From assembly GCA_903861645.1 (NCBI GenBank), contig CAIOVE010000103.1, positions 1 to 64,000 on the forward strand: 64,000 nt of DNA, given 5' to 3'. The notes beneath the pieces are model-generated. The model saw nothing but the letters and a program-made list of their open reading frames with translations, had not been told where the DNA came from and ran no database searches. The position numbers were made by a program, and so were the translations under genes. This document shows positions 20,262-29,070 of the stretch, piece by piece. Position 1 is the first letter of the stretch, and the number at the start of each line of letters is the position of its first letter. The stretch is from an uncultured Hyphomicrobiales bacterium. Lineage in GTDB: Bacteria; Pseudomonadota; Alphaproteobacteria; Rhizobiales; Beijerinckiaceae.

Positions 20262-21122
20262 ATGAACTGGACGCCAAGACGCGAGGCCTTCCGCGCGATC
20301 CTCGGGGGATCGTCCTGCATCTATCCAGCCTCCGTCTTCGATCCCCTGTCCGCGCGCATCGCGCAGGATATCGGCTTCGAGGCCGCCATGTTCGCCGGCT
20401 CCATCGGCTCTCTCGCGGTGCTGGGCGCGCCCGATCTCATCGTGCTGACGCTCACCGAATTCGCCGAACAGGCGCTGCGGATCAATCGCGCCTGCTCGAT
20501 CCCCGTCGTCGCCGACGCCGACCACGGCTATGGCAACGCGCTGAACGTCATGCGCACCGTCGAGGAGCTGGAAGCCGCCGGCATCGCCGCCCTCACCATC
20601 GAGGATACACTGCTGCCGCGCCCCTTCGCCGATGGCAAAACGCGGCCGACCTCCATCGAGGAAGGCGTCGGCAAGATGAAGGCCGCTGTCGCCGCGCGAA
20701 GCGACAAAAGCCTCGTCATTCTCGCGCGAACCGGCTCGATCATGATGACCGGGCTCGACGACACGCTGGCGCGTATTCGCGCCTATGAAAAATGCGGCGT
20801 TGACGGAATCTTTCTCGCGGGCGTTCGCACGAAGGCGGAAATCGAGGCCGTGCACGCGACAACCAAATTGCCGGTCATGTTCGGCGCTCTGGTGCCCGAA
20901 ATCGACGACAAGGCTTTTCTGGCGGCGCATGGCGTGCGCTTCGCGCTTCAGGGGCACCTGCCCTTCATGGCGGCCGTGGAAGCGACCCGCGCCACCATGC
21001 AGGCCCTGCGCGACGGCGTGAAGCCGAAAGACATCAAGGGCGTCGCGTCCGACGCGATGATCAAGCGATTGAGCCGCGAGGACGACTACAAAAAGGCGAT
21101 CACGGACTATCTGGAGCCGTGA
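20262..21122 (+). CDS. PEP mutase/isocitrate lyase superfamily lyase (oxaloacetate decarboxylase-like)
   Basis: A 286-residue alpha/beta-barrel enzyme. The magnesium-binding segment DADHGYGN (near residue 87) and EDTLLPRPF are typical, as is the late His in ALQGHLPF. It lacks the KKCGH loop of isocitrate lyase, so cleavage of isocitrate is not expected. The closest described type I can name is the PA4872-like oxaloacetate decarboxylase. GGAG sits nine bases before the ATG at 20262. It follows the hydantoinase genes after 34 bp and could process a 2-oxo or dicarboxylic acid from that pathway. Confidence 0.75.
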   Translation: MNWTPRREAFRAILGGSSCIYPASVFDPLSARIAQDIGFEAAMFAGSIGSLAVLGAPDLIVLTLTEFAEQALRINRACSIPVVADADHGYGNALNVMRTVEELEAAGIAALTIEDTLLPRPFADGKTRPTSIEEGVGKMKAAVAARSDKSLVILARTGSIMMTGLDDTLARIRAYEKCGVDGIFLAGVRTKAEIEAVHATTKLPVMFGALVPEIDDKAFLAAHGVRFALQGHLPFMAAVEATRATMQALRDGVKPKDIKGVASDAMIKRLSREDDYKKAITDYLEP

Positions 21123-21140
21123 TCGCCGCGCGCCCGACGC

Positions 21141-22796
21141 TCAGCGGAATCGCGGGGCGTCGGGCATCTGCTTGCCCTTGAGGCGCAGGACGCTCCACGG
21201 ATCGGGCATGGGACCGACGGGAACCTCGACCAGCGCCGGCGCCCGCGCGGCGACAAGCTCCTTCAGCACGCCGCCGAGCGCGACGGGATCGCCGACGCGC
21301 ATGGCGTTGACGCCAAAGGCCTTGGCCAGCGCGACGAAATCGGGATTGCCGAGTTCGGTTTGATAACTCGCGCCAAATTGCTGGTTGAGCAGATTACGCA
21401 CGTTGCCGAAATGCCCGTCGGCGAAGACGACCGTCACGAGCGGAATGTTATACTTCTTCGCGGTGGAGAGTTCCTGCAGGCACCAGCCAAAACCGCCGTC
21501 GCCGGTGATGGCGATGGCCGGCCTGTCGGGCGCGCCCGCGGCAATGCCAAGTCCCGTCGGAAATCCATAGCCAAGCGTGCCCTGATGGCCCGGCGTGATC
21601 ATCGTATGCGGCTCGTAGACTGGATAGGCGACGCGCGCGAAATAGCCGACCTGCGTGAGTTCGTTGATGAATACGCCGTCGTCGGGCAACGCGGCGCGTA
21701 TGGCGCGCACATAGGCCGCCTGCGGCTCGATCGCGTCAATTTGCGACTGTCGCCACGCGCGCAGCGCCGCGAGCTTGCCGCCGTCGATCTCGCGCCGACG
21801 CCCCTGCCGCGCGTCGATCTCGTCGGCCAAGGCTTCAAGGGCGAGGCCGGCGTCGGCCTGCACATGCTCGCCCTCCGGACGCGGCCAGGCGCCGCCATTG
21901 GGATCGATGTTGACGTAGATATATTTCTGCCCCGGCGCGCTCCATACCGGCTCGGGACCACGGTTCTCGATGAAGCGACTGCCGACGACAAGCATGACGT
22001 CGGCCTGCGGCGCGAGAACGCGGCCCTCGAGCGTGGTGAACGCCAGCGGATGGCGATCCGATATCGCGCCACGCCCCTGCTCGCTCATGATGACGGGACA
22101 GCCAAGCCGTTCGGCGAGCCTGACGAGCGACTTCGACGCCCGCGCGGCGAGCACGCCGCCGCCCGCGTAGATGACCGCGAATTCAGCGCCCTGCAACATT
22201 TCGGCGGCGGCGCGAATGGCGGATTGATCGGGCGGCGTGCGCCCGTCGAAATCGTCCGGCGGCGCGATCAGCTCCACGTCGGCCGTGGTCGCCAGAATAT
22301 CCTGCGGTATTTCGACGGCGACAGGCGCGGGTCGACCCGAATGCATCTCGACATGCGCCCGCCGGATAAGCCCAGGAATTTCCGCGACGGAATTGGCCAT
22401 CGCGTGCCATTTCGTCACGGAATCGAAAACACCGTGCGGCTTCTGGATTTCGTGCAACAGGCCATAGCCCTTGCCAACGCCGCGCGAGTCGATCTGCCCC
22501 GCCACGCAAAGCACCTTCGAGCCACAGGCATAGGCCGTCGACAGGCCGGCCAACGCGTTGAGCACGCCCGGACCCGGCACCACCATGCAGACGCCCGGCT
22601 TGCCCGTGACGCGCGAAAAGCCATCGGCCATGTAGGAAGTTGACTGCTCGTTGCGCGTGGTGCGAAAGGCGATCGATGATGAGCGCCGCAAGGCGTCAAC
22701 CGCCCAATCCAGTTGCACGCCGGGTATGCCGAAAATCTGGCTGGCGCCTTCAAATTCGAGTTGTTTGACGAGCGCTTCGCCCCCGGTCAGCTTCAT
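21141..22796 (-). CDS. Thiamin diphosphate-dependent enzyme (acetolactate synthase large-subunit-like)
   Basis: A 551-residue ThDP enzyme with three domains: N-terminal pyrimidine-binding (catalytic Glu50 in RNEQSTSYMADG), a central domain, and a C-terminal pyrophosphate-binding domain with GDGGFGW...ADGHFGN. The second half of that motif has AD where acetolactate synthases usually have NN. It lacks a regulatory small-subunit gene nearby, so biosynthetic acetolactate synthase is unlikely. Oxalyl-CoA decarboxylase-like, benzoylformate-like or other catabolic 2-oxoacid roles are equally open. The ATG at 22796 is preceded by AGGGGG. It diverges from the cupin dioxygenase gene. Confidence 0.8.
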   Translation of the reverse strand: MKLTGGEALVKQLEFEGASQIFGIPGVQLDWAVDALRRSSSIAFRTTRNEQSTSYMADGFSRVTGKPGVCMVVPGPGVLNALAGLSTAYACGSKVLCVAGQIDSRGVGKGYGLLHEIQKPHGVFDSVTKWHAMANSVAEIPGLIRRAHVEMHSGRPAPVAVEIPQDILATTADVELIAPPDDFDGRTPPDQSAIRAAAEMLQGAEFAVIYAGGGVLAARASKSLVRLAERLGCPVIMSEQGRGAISDRHPLAFTTLEGRVLAPQADVMLVVGSRFIENRGPEPVWSAPGQKYIYVNIDPNGGAWPRPEGEHVQADAGLALEALADEIDARQGRRREIDGGKLAALRAWRQSQIDAIEPQAAYVRAIRAALPDDGVFINELTQVGYFARVAYPVYEPHTMITPGHQGTLGYGFPTGLGIAAGAPDRPAIAITGDGGFGWCLQELSTAKKYNIPLVTVVFADGHFGNVRNLLNQQFGASYQTELGNPDFVALAKAFGVNAMRVGDPVALGGVLKELVAARAPALVEVPVGPMPDPWSVLRLKGKQMPDAPRFR

Positions 22797-22826
22797 GGTC
22801 GCATGCCCCCTGAATTTGTTGTAGGA

Positions 22827-22843
22827 CGCGTCGAAACGACGCG
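22827..22843. promoter_or_regulatory. Inverted repeat in divergent promoter region
   Basis: CGCGTCG, three A bases, then CGACGCG form a perfect inverted repeat in the 170-bp region between the ThDP-enzyme gene and the cupin dioxygenase gene. It lies 31 bp before the first and 124 bp before the second. It could be an operator or an RNA hairpin in the 5' leader of the ThDP gene. No regulator is encoded next to it. Confidence 0.3.
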
Positions 22844-22966
22844 CCCTGTTCCTCCCATCGTGTGCCCCGCGGGACCGTCGAGTCAATCGCACCCGCTTGA
22901 CCGCGGACGCGCGGCGGCGTCGAATACGGCCAACATCCTAAACGAGTCAGGAGAGGAACCGAGCGC

Positions 22967-23935
22967 ATGGCTCACGTCGAACCGGAAGACTTCAACCGCG
23001 CCGGAAACATGGAGGAACTGCTTGGCCTGCTGGGCAAGGCGGGCATCGAGAACGGCTGGGCCAAGCGCGAGCCCTCGATGTACGCCATCCCCAAGAACAA
23101 GTTCGCTCCGGCGCACTGGACCTACGCGGTCGCGCACGCGGCGCTCGACGCGGCCGGGCGTTTCGTCAACACGGAACTCGCCGAGCGCCGCAATCTCATT
23201 CTCAACAATCCGATTCCGGGCAATCACTACCCGACCGTCACCACCCTCGTGAGCGCCTATCAGATGGTCAAGGCGGGCGAGGTCGCCCGTTCGCATCGGC
23301 ACACCTCGAATGCGTTGCGTCTGGTGCTGCAATCGAAGCCCGGCATGTACACGATCGTCGATGGCAAGAAAATTCCGATGGTCGAGAACGACGTGCTTTT
23401 GACGCCGAACTGGTCCTGGCACGCCCATTCGAACGAAACCAACGCCAGCGCCTACTGGCTCGACTTCCTCGACGTGCCACTGACGCACCTTTTGGGGCCG
23501 ATGTTCTTCGAGCACCACGAGGACATGATCGAGAAATCCGACATCATCGACGCCGCCTCGCCCTGTCGCTTCCCGTTCGAGCAGACCGTCGCGCGCCTCG
23601 CGGACGCCCCGGAAAAATCGCCGGGCGTGCGCGAGATACAACTCGGCGCCCCGGCCATGCGCACCATCGCGCTGCACGTGCTTCGCCTGGAGGCAGGCGC
23701 CTCGTTCGAGGTCGCGCCATCCACGTTGAATTGCATTCACGCGGTGATGGTCGGCGCGGGAGAGGCCCGGTTTGACGATGTCGCGTTCAACTGGACGCGT
23801 GGCGACGTGGTCGCGACTCCCAGCGGGCGGGGATACACGTTCACCGCCCGCGAACAGAGCTATCTGCTGCGCGTCTCGGACGAGCCATTGATGACCTTCC
23901 TCGACTGGTTGCGTCCGATCCCGGCCAAGGCGTAA
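22967..23935 (+). CDS. Gentisate 1,2-dioxygenase-like bicupin protein
   Basis: A 322-residue double cupin. The first cupin has ARSHRHTSNALRLVL (HxH near residue 107) and WSWHAHSN, the iron-binding histidines of gentisate, salicylate and 1-hydroxy-2-naphthoate dioxygenases. The second cupin (from about residue 220) lacks an obvious metal triad, as is usual. AGGAGAGG precedes the ATG. It is followed 31 bp later by a class II aldolase gene, as expected when a ring-cleavage step is followed by C-C bond cleavage. The exact aromatic substrate is not determined. Confidence 0.8.
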   Translation: MAHVEPEDFNRAGNMEELLGLLGKAGIENGWAKREPSMYAIPKNKFAPAHWTYAVAHAALDAAGRFVNTELAERRNLILNNPIPGNHYPTVTTLVSAYQMVKAGEVARSHRHTSNALRLVLQSKPGMYTIVDGKKIPMVENDVLLTPNWSWHAHSNETNASAYWLDFLDVPLTHLLGPMFFEHHEDMIEKSDIIDAASPCRFPFEQTVARLADAPEKSPGVREIQLGAPAMRTIALHVLRLEAGASFEVAPSTLNCIHAVMVGAGEARFDDVAFNWTRGDVVATPSGRGYTFTAREQSYLLRVSDEPLMTFLDWLRPIPAKA

Positions 23936-23966
23936 AAGACGCCGACATAATCATCGAGGAACGCCC

Positions 23967-24707
23967 ATGACCGATATCGACGCGCTGAAGAACGAGCTCG
24001 TTCTCGCCAACCGCATTCTCGCCAGCCAGGGCGTCGTTGACGCCTTCGGCCACGTCAGCGTGCGCAACCCCGACAACCCCAAGCGGTTTTTCCTGTCGCG
24101 CTCGCGCAGCCCCGAACTCGTCGAAATGTCCGATATCATGGAGTTCGACTTCGAGGGCAACATCACCGACGGGCGCACCGATCCCGGCTATCACGAGCGG
24201 TTCATCCATTGCGGCGCCTATGAGGCCAACGACGATGTTCAGGCCGTCGTGCATAGCCACGCGCTCGAGGTGCTGCCCTTCAGCATCAGTTCCGTGCCGC
24301 TGCGCGCCTGCCTGCATACGTCGAGCCCCATCGGCACCGAGGTGCCCGTTTGGGATATCCGCGACAAGTTCGGCGACACCGGCCTGCTCGTCGCCAACGT
24401 GGCGCAGGGTCGCGACCTCGCCAGGGCGCTGGGCAAGCACAAGGTCGCTCTCATGCGCGGCCATGGTTTCACGGCCGTGGGCCGCACGCTCGGCGAAGTG
24501 CTGAAAATCTCGATCTACGTGCCGCAGAACGCCAAGGTGCAGAAGGAAGCCATCGCGCTTGGCGGCGACGTGAAGTTCATGTCGGCGGGCGAAATCGCGA
24601 TGCGCGACGCCGATGGCCCCGGCGGCAAGGATCTTTTCCGCGCAATGCAATACTGGGCCAGCAAGGCCGGCTGCTCCCACATGTTGGACTACGGAAAGAA
24701 AAAATAG
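23967..24707 (+). CDS. Class II aldolase/adducin family protein
   Basis: A 246-residue zinc-dependent aldolase-family protein (fuculose-1-phosphate aldolase fold). FGHVSVRNPDNPKRFFLS near residue 27 and HSHALEVLPFS near residue 93 carry the metal histidine pair; MRGHGFTAVG supplies a third. These proteins cleave or decarboxylate small hydroxy- or oxo-acids. It is probably cotranscribed with the upstream cupin dioxygenase and ends convergently with the carboxymuconolactone decarboxylase-like gene. Confidence 0.82.
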   Translation: MTDIDALKNELVLANRILASQGVVDAFGHVSVRNPDNPKRFFLSRSRSPELVEMSDIMEFDFEGNITDGRTDPGYHERFIHCGAYEANDDVQAVVHSHALEVLPFSISSVPLRACLHTSSPIGTEVPVWDIRDKFGDTGLLVANVAQGRDLARALGKHKVALMRGHGFTAVGRTLGEVLKISIYVPQNAKVQKEAIALGGDVKFMSAGEIAMRDADGPGGKDLFRAMQYWASKAGCSHMLDYGKKK

Positions 24708-24726
24708 CCGCCACGCGGCAAGCGCG

Positions 24727-25287
24727 TTATCCCAATTCCGGCAGGGGCGTCGCCTCTGGCGGAATGGGGTGGCGGTCGACATTCAGGATCAGGGCGACCG
24801 TCGTGTAGTTGCCAATCAACGCGATGAGATCGAGCACGCCCTTGTCGCCAAAGCGATCATGGACGGCCGAGAACGTCGCGTCATCGATCTCGCGCGTTTT
24901 CAGCAGGATCGAGGTGAAATCGAAGATCGCTTGAGCGGCGTCATCGAGCCCCTCGGGCCGCTCGCCATGAGCGATGGCGTCGCAGACCGCCGGCGACACG
25001 CCCTGCTTTTCGGCCAGCGAGCGATGCGCGTACCACTCGTATTGGGCGCTCCAGTGGCGCGCGGTGACGATGATGGCAAGTTCCTTCAGGCGTTCAGGTA
25101 GCGTGTTGTTGTAACGCACGTGATGCCCATAAATTTCCTGCACTTTCGCCAGTTCCGGATGGCGCATGAGCGCGGGATAGGGGCCGCGCACACCACCGCG
25201 CGGGCTGGCGGCGATCCGGTCGAACATCGCCTTCTGCGCGTCGTCCATTTCTTCCCGCGGCAGGGCGGGAAAACGGGTTCCGGTCAT
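24727..25287 (-). CDS. Carboxymuconolactone decarboxylase (CMD) family protein without CxxC
   Basis: A 186-residue all-helical AhpD/CMD-fold protein. LKELAIIVTARHWSAQYEWYAH matches the core helices of the PcaC-like branch. The CxxC redox pair of AhpD-type members is missing, so peroxidase activity is not expected. The start at 25287 lies five bases after the stop of the preceding luciferase-like gene, so the two are cotranscribed. This subgroup often accompanies monooxygenases of unknown substrate. Confidence 0.8.
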   Translation of the reverse strand: MTGTRFPALPREEMDDAQKAMFDRIAASPRGGVRGPYPALMRHPELAKVQEIYGHHVRYNNTLPERLKELAIIVTARHWSAQYEWYAHRSLAEKQGVSPAVCDAIAHGERPEGLDDAAQAIFDFTSILLKTREIDDATFSAVHDRFGDKGVLDLIALIGNYTTVALILNVDRHPIPPEATPLPELG

Positions 25288-25292
25288 GATTT

Positions 25293-26342
25293 CTATTCCG
25301 CCGCCGCGCGGGTGGAATCGACGTCTGGGTCGAGATGCTCGATCTTCGGCGCAACTTCCGCCATGAACAATTCCATCGACTTCACGAGTTTTTCGGGCGT
25401 GGCGTAATCGCGGCCCGCGTGGAACTGCAGGCGACCGAAGCCGCCGGCCTCCTCGTAAAAATCGACGATGCGCTTTCGCACGGTGTCGGGGCCGCCGATG
25501 AACACGTTGCCAGTGTCGACGAGATAATCGAAGGTGATGTCCTTCAAAGTCCCGCCCGCGGGGATGCGCTCGGCCTGATGATGCGGGGTGTTCTCGATCT
25601 CCCACGCGATGGTCTTTTCATAGGACTCGCGCATGTCCTCGCGCGCCTGCTTGTCCGTATCCGCGACATAGACCACGCGCGTGGCGTTCAGCATGTTGCG
25701 GGTCGGCTTGTGGCCGGCCTTCGCCTGCGCCGCCATCAGCGTGTCGCCGAATAGGCGCAGCCGCTTCACCGGAATGAAATCACCCGTGAGCACCTTGAGA
25801 TTGAGACGACCCGCCAACTCGACCGAGCTTGTCGAATTGATGCAGGCGATCGCGACCGGCGGATGCGGACGCTGCAAGGGCGGGCATTGCAGGATCATCT
25901 GTTTGCCCGTCCAGTAGGGCCCATCGTAATCGACCGGCCCCGTGGCGTTCCACAATTTCAGGATGAGTTCGATGGACGCCTCGACCATGGCGCGCGTATC
26001 CTTGGGATCGCGCCCGCGCCATTCCATCTGCCGGGGATGAAATCCATGGCCGATGCCGAGCATGTAGCGGCCATGGGTTAACTGATCGGTGGCGTTGGCT
26101 TCCAGCGCGATCTGGATGGGATGATAATAGCCGAGCGGGCGCACGCCCGCGCCCATGCGGATGGTTTTTGTCAGCGCCGCGGCCTTGGCGATGATGAGCT
26201 CCGCGGGCGTCTGATGCTCGCTGACCCAGACCTCGTCGAATCCCAACCGCTCCGCCGCGACAATTTCGGCGATATCGAGATCCCAGGCGTCGCCGAGGCT
26301 GCGCTCAAACCGGCGATTATTGGAAAAAAGTCCGAACTTCAT
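25293..26342 (-). CDS. LLM class flavin-dependent oxidoreductase (luciferase-like)
   Basis: A 349-residue bacterial luciferase-fold flavoprotein, starting MKFGLFSNN, with DEVWVSEHQTP at the end of the second strand and LGIGHGFHPRQ near residue 95. Such enzymes are two-component monooxygenases using FMNH2 or F420-type reductases supplied elsewhere. It sits between the racemase-like gene (92-bp gap) and the CMD gene (5-bp gap). No flavin reductase is encoded in the operon. Confidence 0.85.
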   Translation of the reverse strand: MKFGLFSNNRRFERSLGDAWDLDIAEIVAAERLGFDEVWVSEHQTPAELIIAKAAALTKTIRMGAGVRPLGYYHPIQIALEANATDQLTHGRYMLGIGHGFHPRQMEWRGRDPKDTRAMVEASIELILKLWNATGPVDYDGPYWTGKQMILQCPPLQRPHPPVAIACINSTSSVELAGRLNLKVLTGDFIPVKRLRLFGDTLMAAQAKAGHKPTRNMLNATRVVYVADTDKQAREDMRESYEKTIAWEIENTPHHQAERIPAGGTLKDITFDYLVDTGNVFIGGPDTVRKRIVDFYEEAGGFGRLQFHAGRDYATPEKLVKSMELFMAEVAPKIEHLDPDVDSTRAAAE

Positions 26343-26434
26343 GGCGTTTCCCCAGTTGGCCGAAACCTTCGTTTCGACCCCGATTTGAGCCGGATTGGAA
26401 TTGATCGGTCAGCGTCCGTCAAGCGGTGGCCTTC

Positions 26435-27166
26435 CTAGTCGAGCGGCATTTCCGCGAGCAACCGGCCATAGCCTTCAACACGTTGACGGATGCTCAGACG
26501 TCGCTGGATTTCCCACGACCGCGCCGTGATCGGGTGAATGACGGGCACGCCGCAATCCTGCTCCAGTTCCTCGATCATCTCCATCACGCGCCAGCCCGAG
26601 CCCAGCAGATAGATCGCCTCCGCCTTCGGCTGCTTGAGGAAGGCGCGCTTCACATGCGCGTAAACCTCGTAGGGCGACAATTGGCCGACGTCATGGAAGG
26701 GAACGTCGAGCCCCTCCATGCCCAGCACGTCGAAGCCCGCCTCGACGAAATATTTGCTGAACACGTCGTTGATCGGCCCGGTGAAATAGGTCGCGCCGAC
26801 GAATTTCCTGACGCCGAGCGCCCGCAAGGCGCGAACATGATTGCTGCCGGATGTGAAAACAGGAACCCCGTATTTCCTTTCCCAGCGCGCGATAACCTCA
26901 CTTTCGCCCTTGTAGCCGAGCAGCATGAACGGCGGCGCGCCCTCGGGATGGATGATGTCGACCTTCGCCTCGGCCAGCTTGGCGACCATGGGCTCATAGG
27001 GATCGACCGCGCGCTTGAATTCGTCGATGGTGCCCTTGCGAACATCGAGGAACAGCGGCAACAGGCAAACGCCATCGGGCAGGATGCGAATCAGTTCCTC
27101 GATGCCGCCCGGTCGCATCGTCGGCTTGATGCATCCCACAACGCCGCGCCAACTCGTATAGGCCAT
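26435..27166 (-). CDS. Asp/Glu racemase-fold (maleate isomerase/arylmalonate decarboxylase-like) protein lacking both catalytic Cys
   Basis: A 243-residue protein with the two-domain racemase fold. The segments that carry the two catalytic cysteines in maleate isomerase, Asp/Glu racemases and arylmalonate decarboxylase read HPEGAPPFM (about residues 73-81) and LLGSGWR (about 187-193), with no Cys in either. A second gene in this window (33842-34576) has the same length and the same substitutions. Cysteine-based racemisation is therefore unlikely; a hydrolase, decarboxylase or isomerase with another mechanism is possible. GAGGAAAC precedes the ATG. It heads an operon with the luciferase-like and CMD genes. 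Confidence 0.75.
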   Translation of the reverse strand: MAYTSWRGVVGCIKPTMRPGGIEELIRILPDGVCLLPLFLDVRKGTIDEFKRAVDPYEPMVAKLAEAKVDIIHPEGAPPFMLLGYKGESEVIARWERKYGVPVFTSGSNHVRALRALGVRKFVGATYFTGPINDVFSKYFVEAGFDVLGMEGLDVPFHDVGQLSPYEVYAHVKRAFLKQPKAEAIYLLGSGWRVMEMIEELEQDCGVPVIHPITARSWEIQRRLSIRQRVEGYGRLLAEMPLD

Positions 27167-27312
27167 TGTTTCCTCCGATAACGTGTTGTCCCAAACTAGG
27201 CGGGCGTCGCGCGCCCGGCAACCCGACGCCGGGGGCTCCACAAACGCGACGCGGACGTTATAGTCGCCCGCAAGGTCGCCCCAAGGCGATGCGTTCTGGT
27301 TGGAGGGTGTGC

Positions 27313-28056
27313 ATGTATCGCGATCTGATTTGTCGGGAAATTCGCTTCAAGGGTCACGATGGCGTCGAAAAAAACGCTTACTATGCGCGGCCCGATGGCC
27401 CCGGCCCCTTCCCCGGCGTTGTCTTCATCCATCACATTCCCGGCTGGAACGAGGTCTGCATCGAGACCGTCCGGCGGCTGGCGCATCACGGCTTCGCCGC
27501 GATTTCCAACAACCTCTACGCGGCCTATGGCGAAGGCGACGCCGACGACATCGGCGCCCGCGCCCGCGCGGAAGGCGGCGTTTCCGACGCGCAGATGTTG
27601 GGCGATGTCGCCGGGGCGATGGCCTACTTGCGCGCCCAGCCGCAGGCCAACGGCAAGGTCGGCATCATCGGTTATTGCTCGGGCGGCAGGCAAACATTCC
27701 TCGCCGGCTGTCGCCTGCCGGACGTCAACGCGATCGTGGACTGCTGGGGCGGCCGCGTCATGGTGAAGGACGCCAGCGCGCTCAACGCCAAGCAGCCCGT
27801 CGCGCCGATCGACTTCGCCAAGGATTTGAAATGTCCGGTTCTCGGCATATTCGGCAATGACGACAAGGAGCCGGACCCAGAACAGGTCAACAAGACCGAG
27901 GAAATTCTCAAGAGCCTCGGCAAGACCTACGAATTTCATCGTTACGACGGCGCGGGACATGCGTTCTTCGACTGGAGCCGCCCGAGCTATCGTCCCGAAC
28001 AGGCCATGGACGCCTGGAAGAAGGTTCTGGCCTTCTTCAACAAAAATCTTGGCTGA
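27313..28056 (+). CDS. Dienelactone hydrolase family protein
   Basis: A 247-residue alpha/beta hydrolase with the Cys-Asp-His triad of dienelactone hydrolases: Cys122 in GYCSGG, Asp in FGNDDKEPD, His in GAGHAFFD. Members hydrolyse dienelactones in ortho- and modified ortho-cleavage of (chloro)aromatics, and other esters. TGGAGGG lies six bases before the ATG. It is first in a run with a small DUF6295-like gene and two GSTs, and diverges from the racemase/luciferase/CMD operon. Confidence 0.87.
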   Translation: MYRDLICREIRFKGHDGVEKNAYYARPDGPGPFPGVVFIHHIPGWNEVCIETVRRLAHHGFAAISNNLYAAYGEGDADDIGARARAEGGVSDAQMLGDVAGAMAYLRAQPQANGKVGIIGYCSGGRQTFLAGCRLPDVNAIVDCWGGRVMVKDASALNAKQPVAPIDFAKDLKCPVLGIFGNDDKEPDPEQVNKTEEILKSLGKTYEFHRYDGAGHAFFDWSRPSYRPEQAMDAWKKVLAFFNKNLG

Positions 28057-28064
28057 GGCGCGCC

Positions 28065-28364
28065 ATGTGCTCCTACATCACCGAGAAAGCGGCCATCATG
28101 GGCAGCGCCAAGGGTCGGCGCGGCTGGATGTCGGTCGACACCGCGGTCGTCTATTATGACCATCCGACGCACGTGCCGCTCGACCACGCGTTGAACATCG
28201 ACTTCGTGGATTCGAAATCCCACGAGCGCGTGGCGGTGGAACTGTCGGCGGACTCGGCGCGCGAACTCATCGCGCGCATTCAGGCGGCGCTCGATAGCGG
28301 CGACGCCATCCATCTGGGCTCGCGCGACCCGGAACCCGTTCGCGCGCAAGGAGCCTCCGCATGA
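28065..28364 (+). CDS. DUF6295-like small protein
   Basis: A 99-residue protein starting MCSYITEKAAIMGSAKG, which resembles the small family annotated as DUF6295 (recognised from memory). It has VYYDHPTHVPLDHALNIDF and a C-terminal helix. No catalytic motif is evident. It lies eight bases behind the dienelactone hydrolase gene and overlaps the next gene by ATGA, so it belongs to the same operon. Function unknown. Confidence 0.6.
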   Translation: MCSYITEKAAIMGSAKGRRGWMSVDTAVVYYDHPTHVPLDHALNIDFVDSKSHERVAVELSADSARELIARIQAALDSGDAIHLGSRDPEPVRAQGASA

Positions 28365-29056
28365 CCATTCGCATGTACGATCTCGCCGGCGCGAACCCGG
28401 CCGTGCGCTTCAGCCCCTATTGCTGGCGCGCGCGCATGGCGCTGGCGCACAAGGGCCTCGACGTCGAGACGATCGCCTGGCGCTTCTCGGACAAGGAGGC
28501 CATCGCCTTTTCCGGCCAGGGTCTCGTGCCCGTGTTGCGCGATGGCGACACGATCGTCAACGACTCCTGGGCGATCGCCGAATATCTCGACAAGACCTAT
28601 CCCGATCGCCCCGTCCTGCTGGACGGCGAACAAGGACGCGCGCTCGCCAATTTCGCGCGGCACTACGCGCAGAACGTCCTGAGCGGCATCTTGTTCAAGG
28701 CGATCATGATGGACCTGTTCAACGCCATCGATCCCGGCGACCGGGCCTATTTTCGCGAATCCCGCGAAAAGCGCGTCGGCTCGACACTGGAGCAGTTCCA
28801 GATAGCGCCCGACGCCGCGCGCGCCCAGTTGAACACGGCGCTTTCGCCCCTGCGCGCCGTGTTGAAGGAGCAACCCTTCATCAATGGCAGACACGCGGCC
28901 TTCGCGGACTATTGCGTGTTCGGCGCGTTCATGTGGGCGCGCAACGTCTCATCCGTGTCGCTGATCGCCGAGGATGACCCGACCCATGCATGGCGCGAGC
29001 GTATGCTGGACCTTTTTGATGGACTCGCGCGCAAGTCGCCGCGCGCGACGGCGTGA
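28361..29056 (+). CDS. Glutathione S-transferase family protein
   Basis: A 231-residue cytosolic GST. The N-terminal thioredoxin-like domain has FSPYCWRARMAL, with a Cys at the glutathione-activating position as in beta/omega/zeta-like enzymes, and LVPVLRDG (cis-Pro) followed by DSWAIAEYL. The C-terminal domain is all helical. It overlaps the upstream small gene by ATGA and is followed by a second GST, so a glutathione-dependent step (ring opening, dehalogenation or isomerisation) probably belongs to this operon. Confidence 0.85.
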   Translation: MTIRMYDLAGANPAVRFSPYCWRARMALAHKGLDVETIAWRFSDKEAIAFSGQGLVPVLRDGDTIVNDSWAIAEYLDKTYPDRPVLLDGEQGRALANFARHYAQNVLSGILFKAIMMDLFNAIDPGDRAYFRESREKRVGSTLEQFQIAPDAARAQLNTALSPLRAVLKEQPFINGRHAAFADYCVFGAFMWARNVSSVSLIAEDDPTHAWRERMLDLFDGLARKSPRATA

Positions 29057-29070
29057 AGGGAGGCGGCGCG

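Noticed and set aside
20262-21122. Isocitrate lyase or methylisocitrate lyase
   Set aside because: The catalytic KKCGH-type loop is missing although the fold motifs are present.
21360-22643. 427-residue plus-strand frame across the ThDP-enzyme gene
   Set aside because: Antisense to a gene with intact ThDP motifs and a good ribosome site. The translated product shows no domain.
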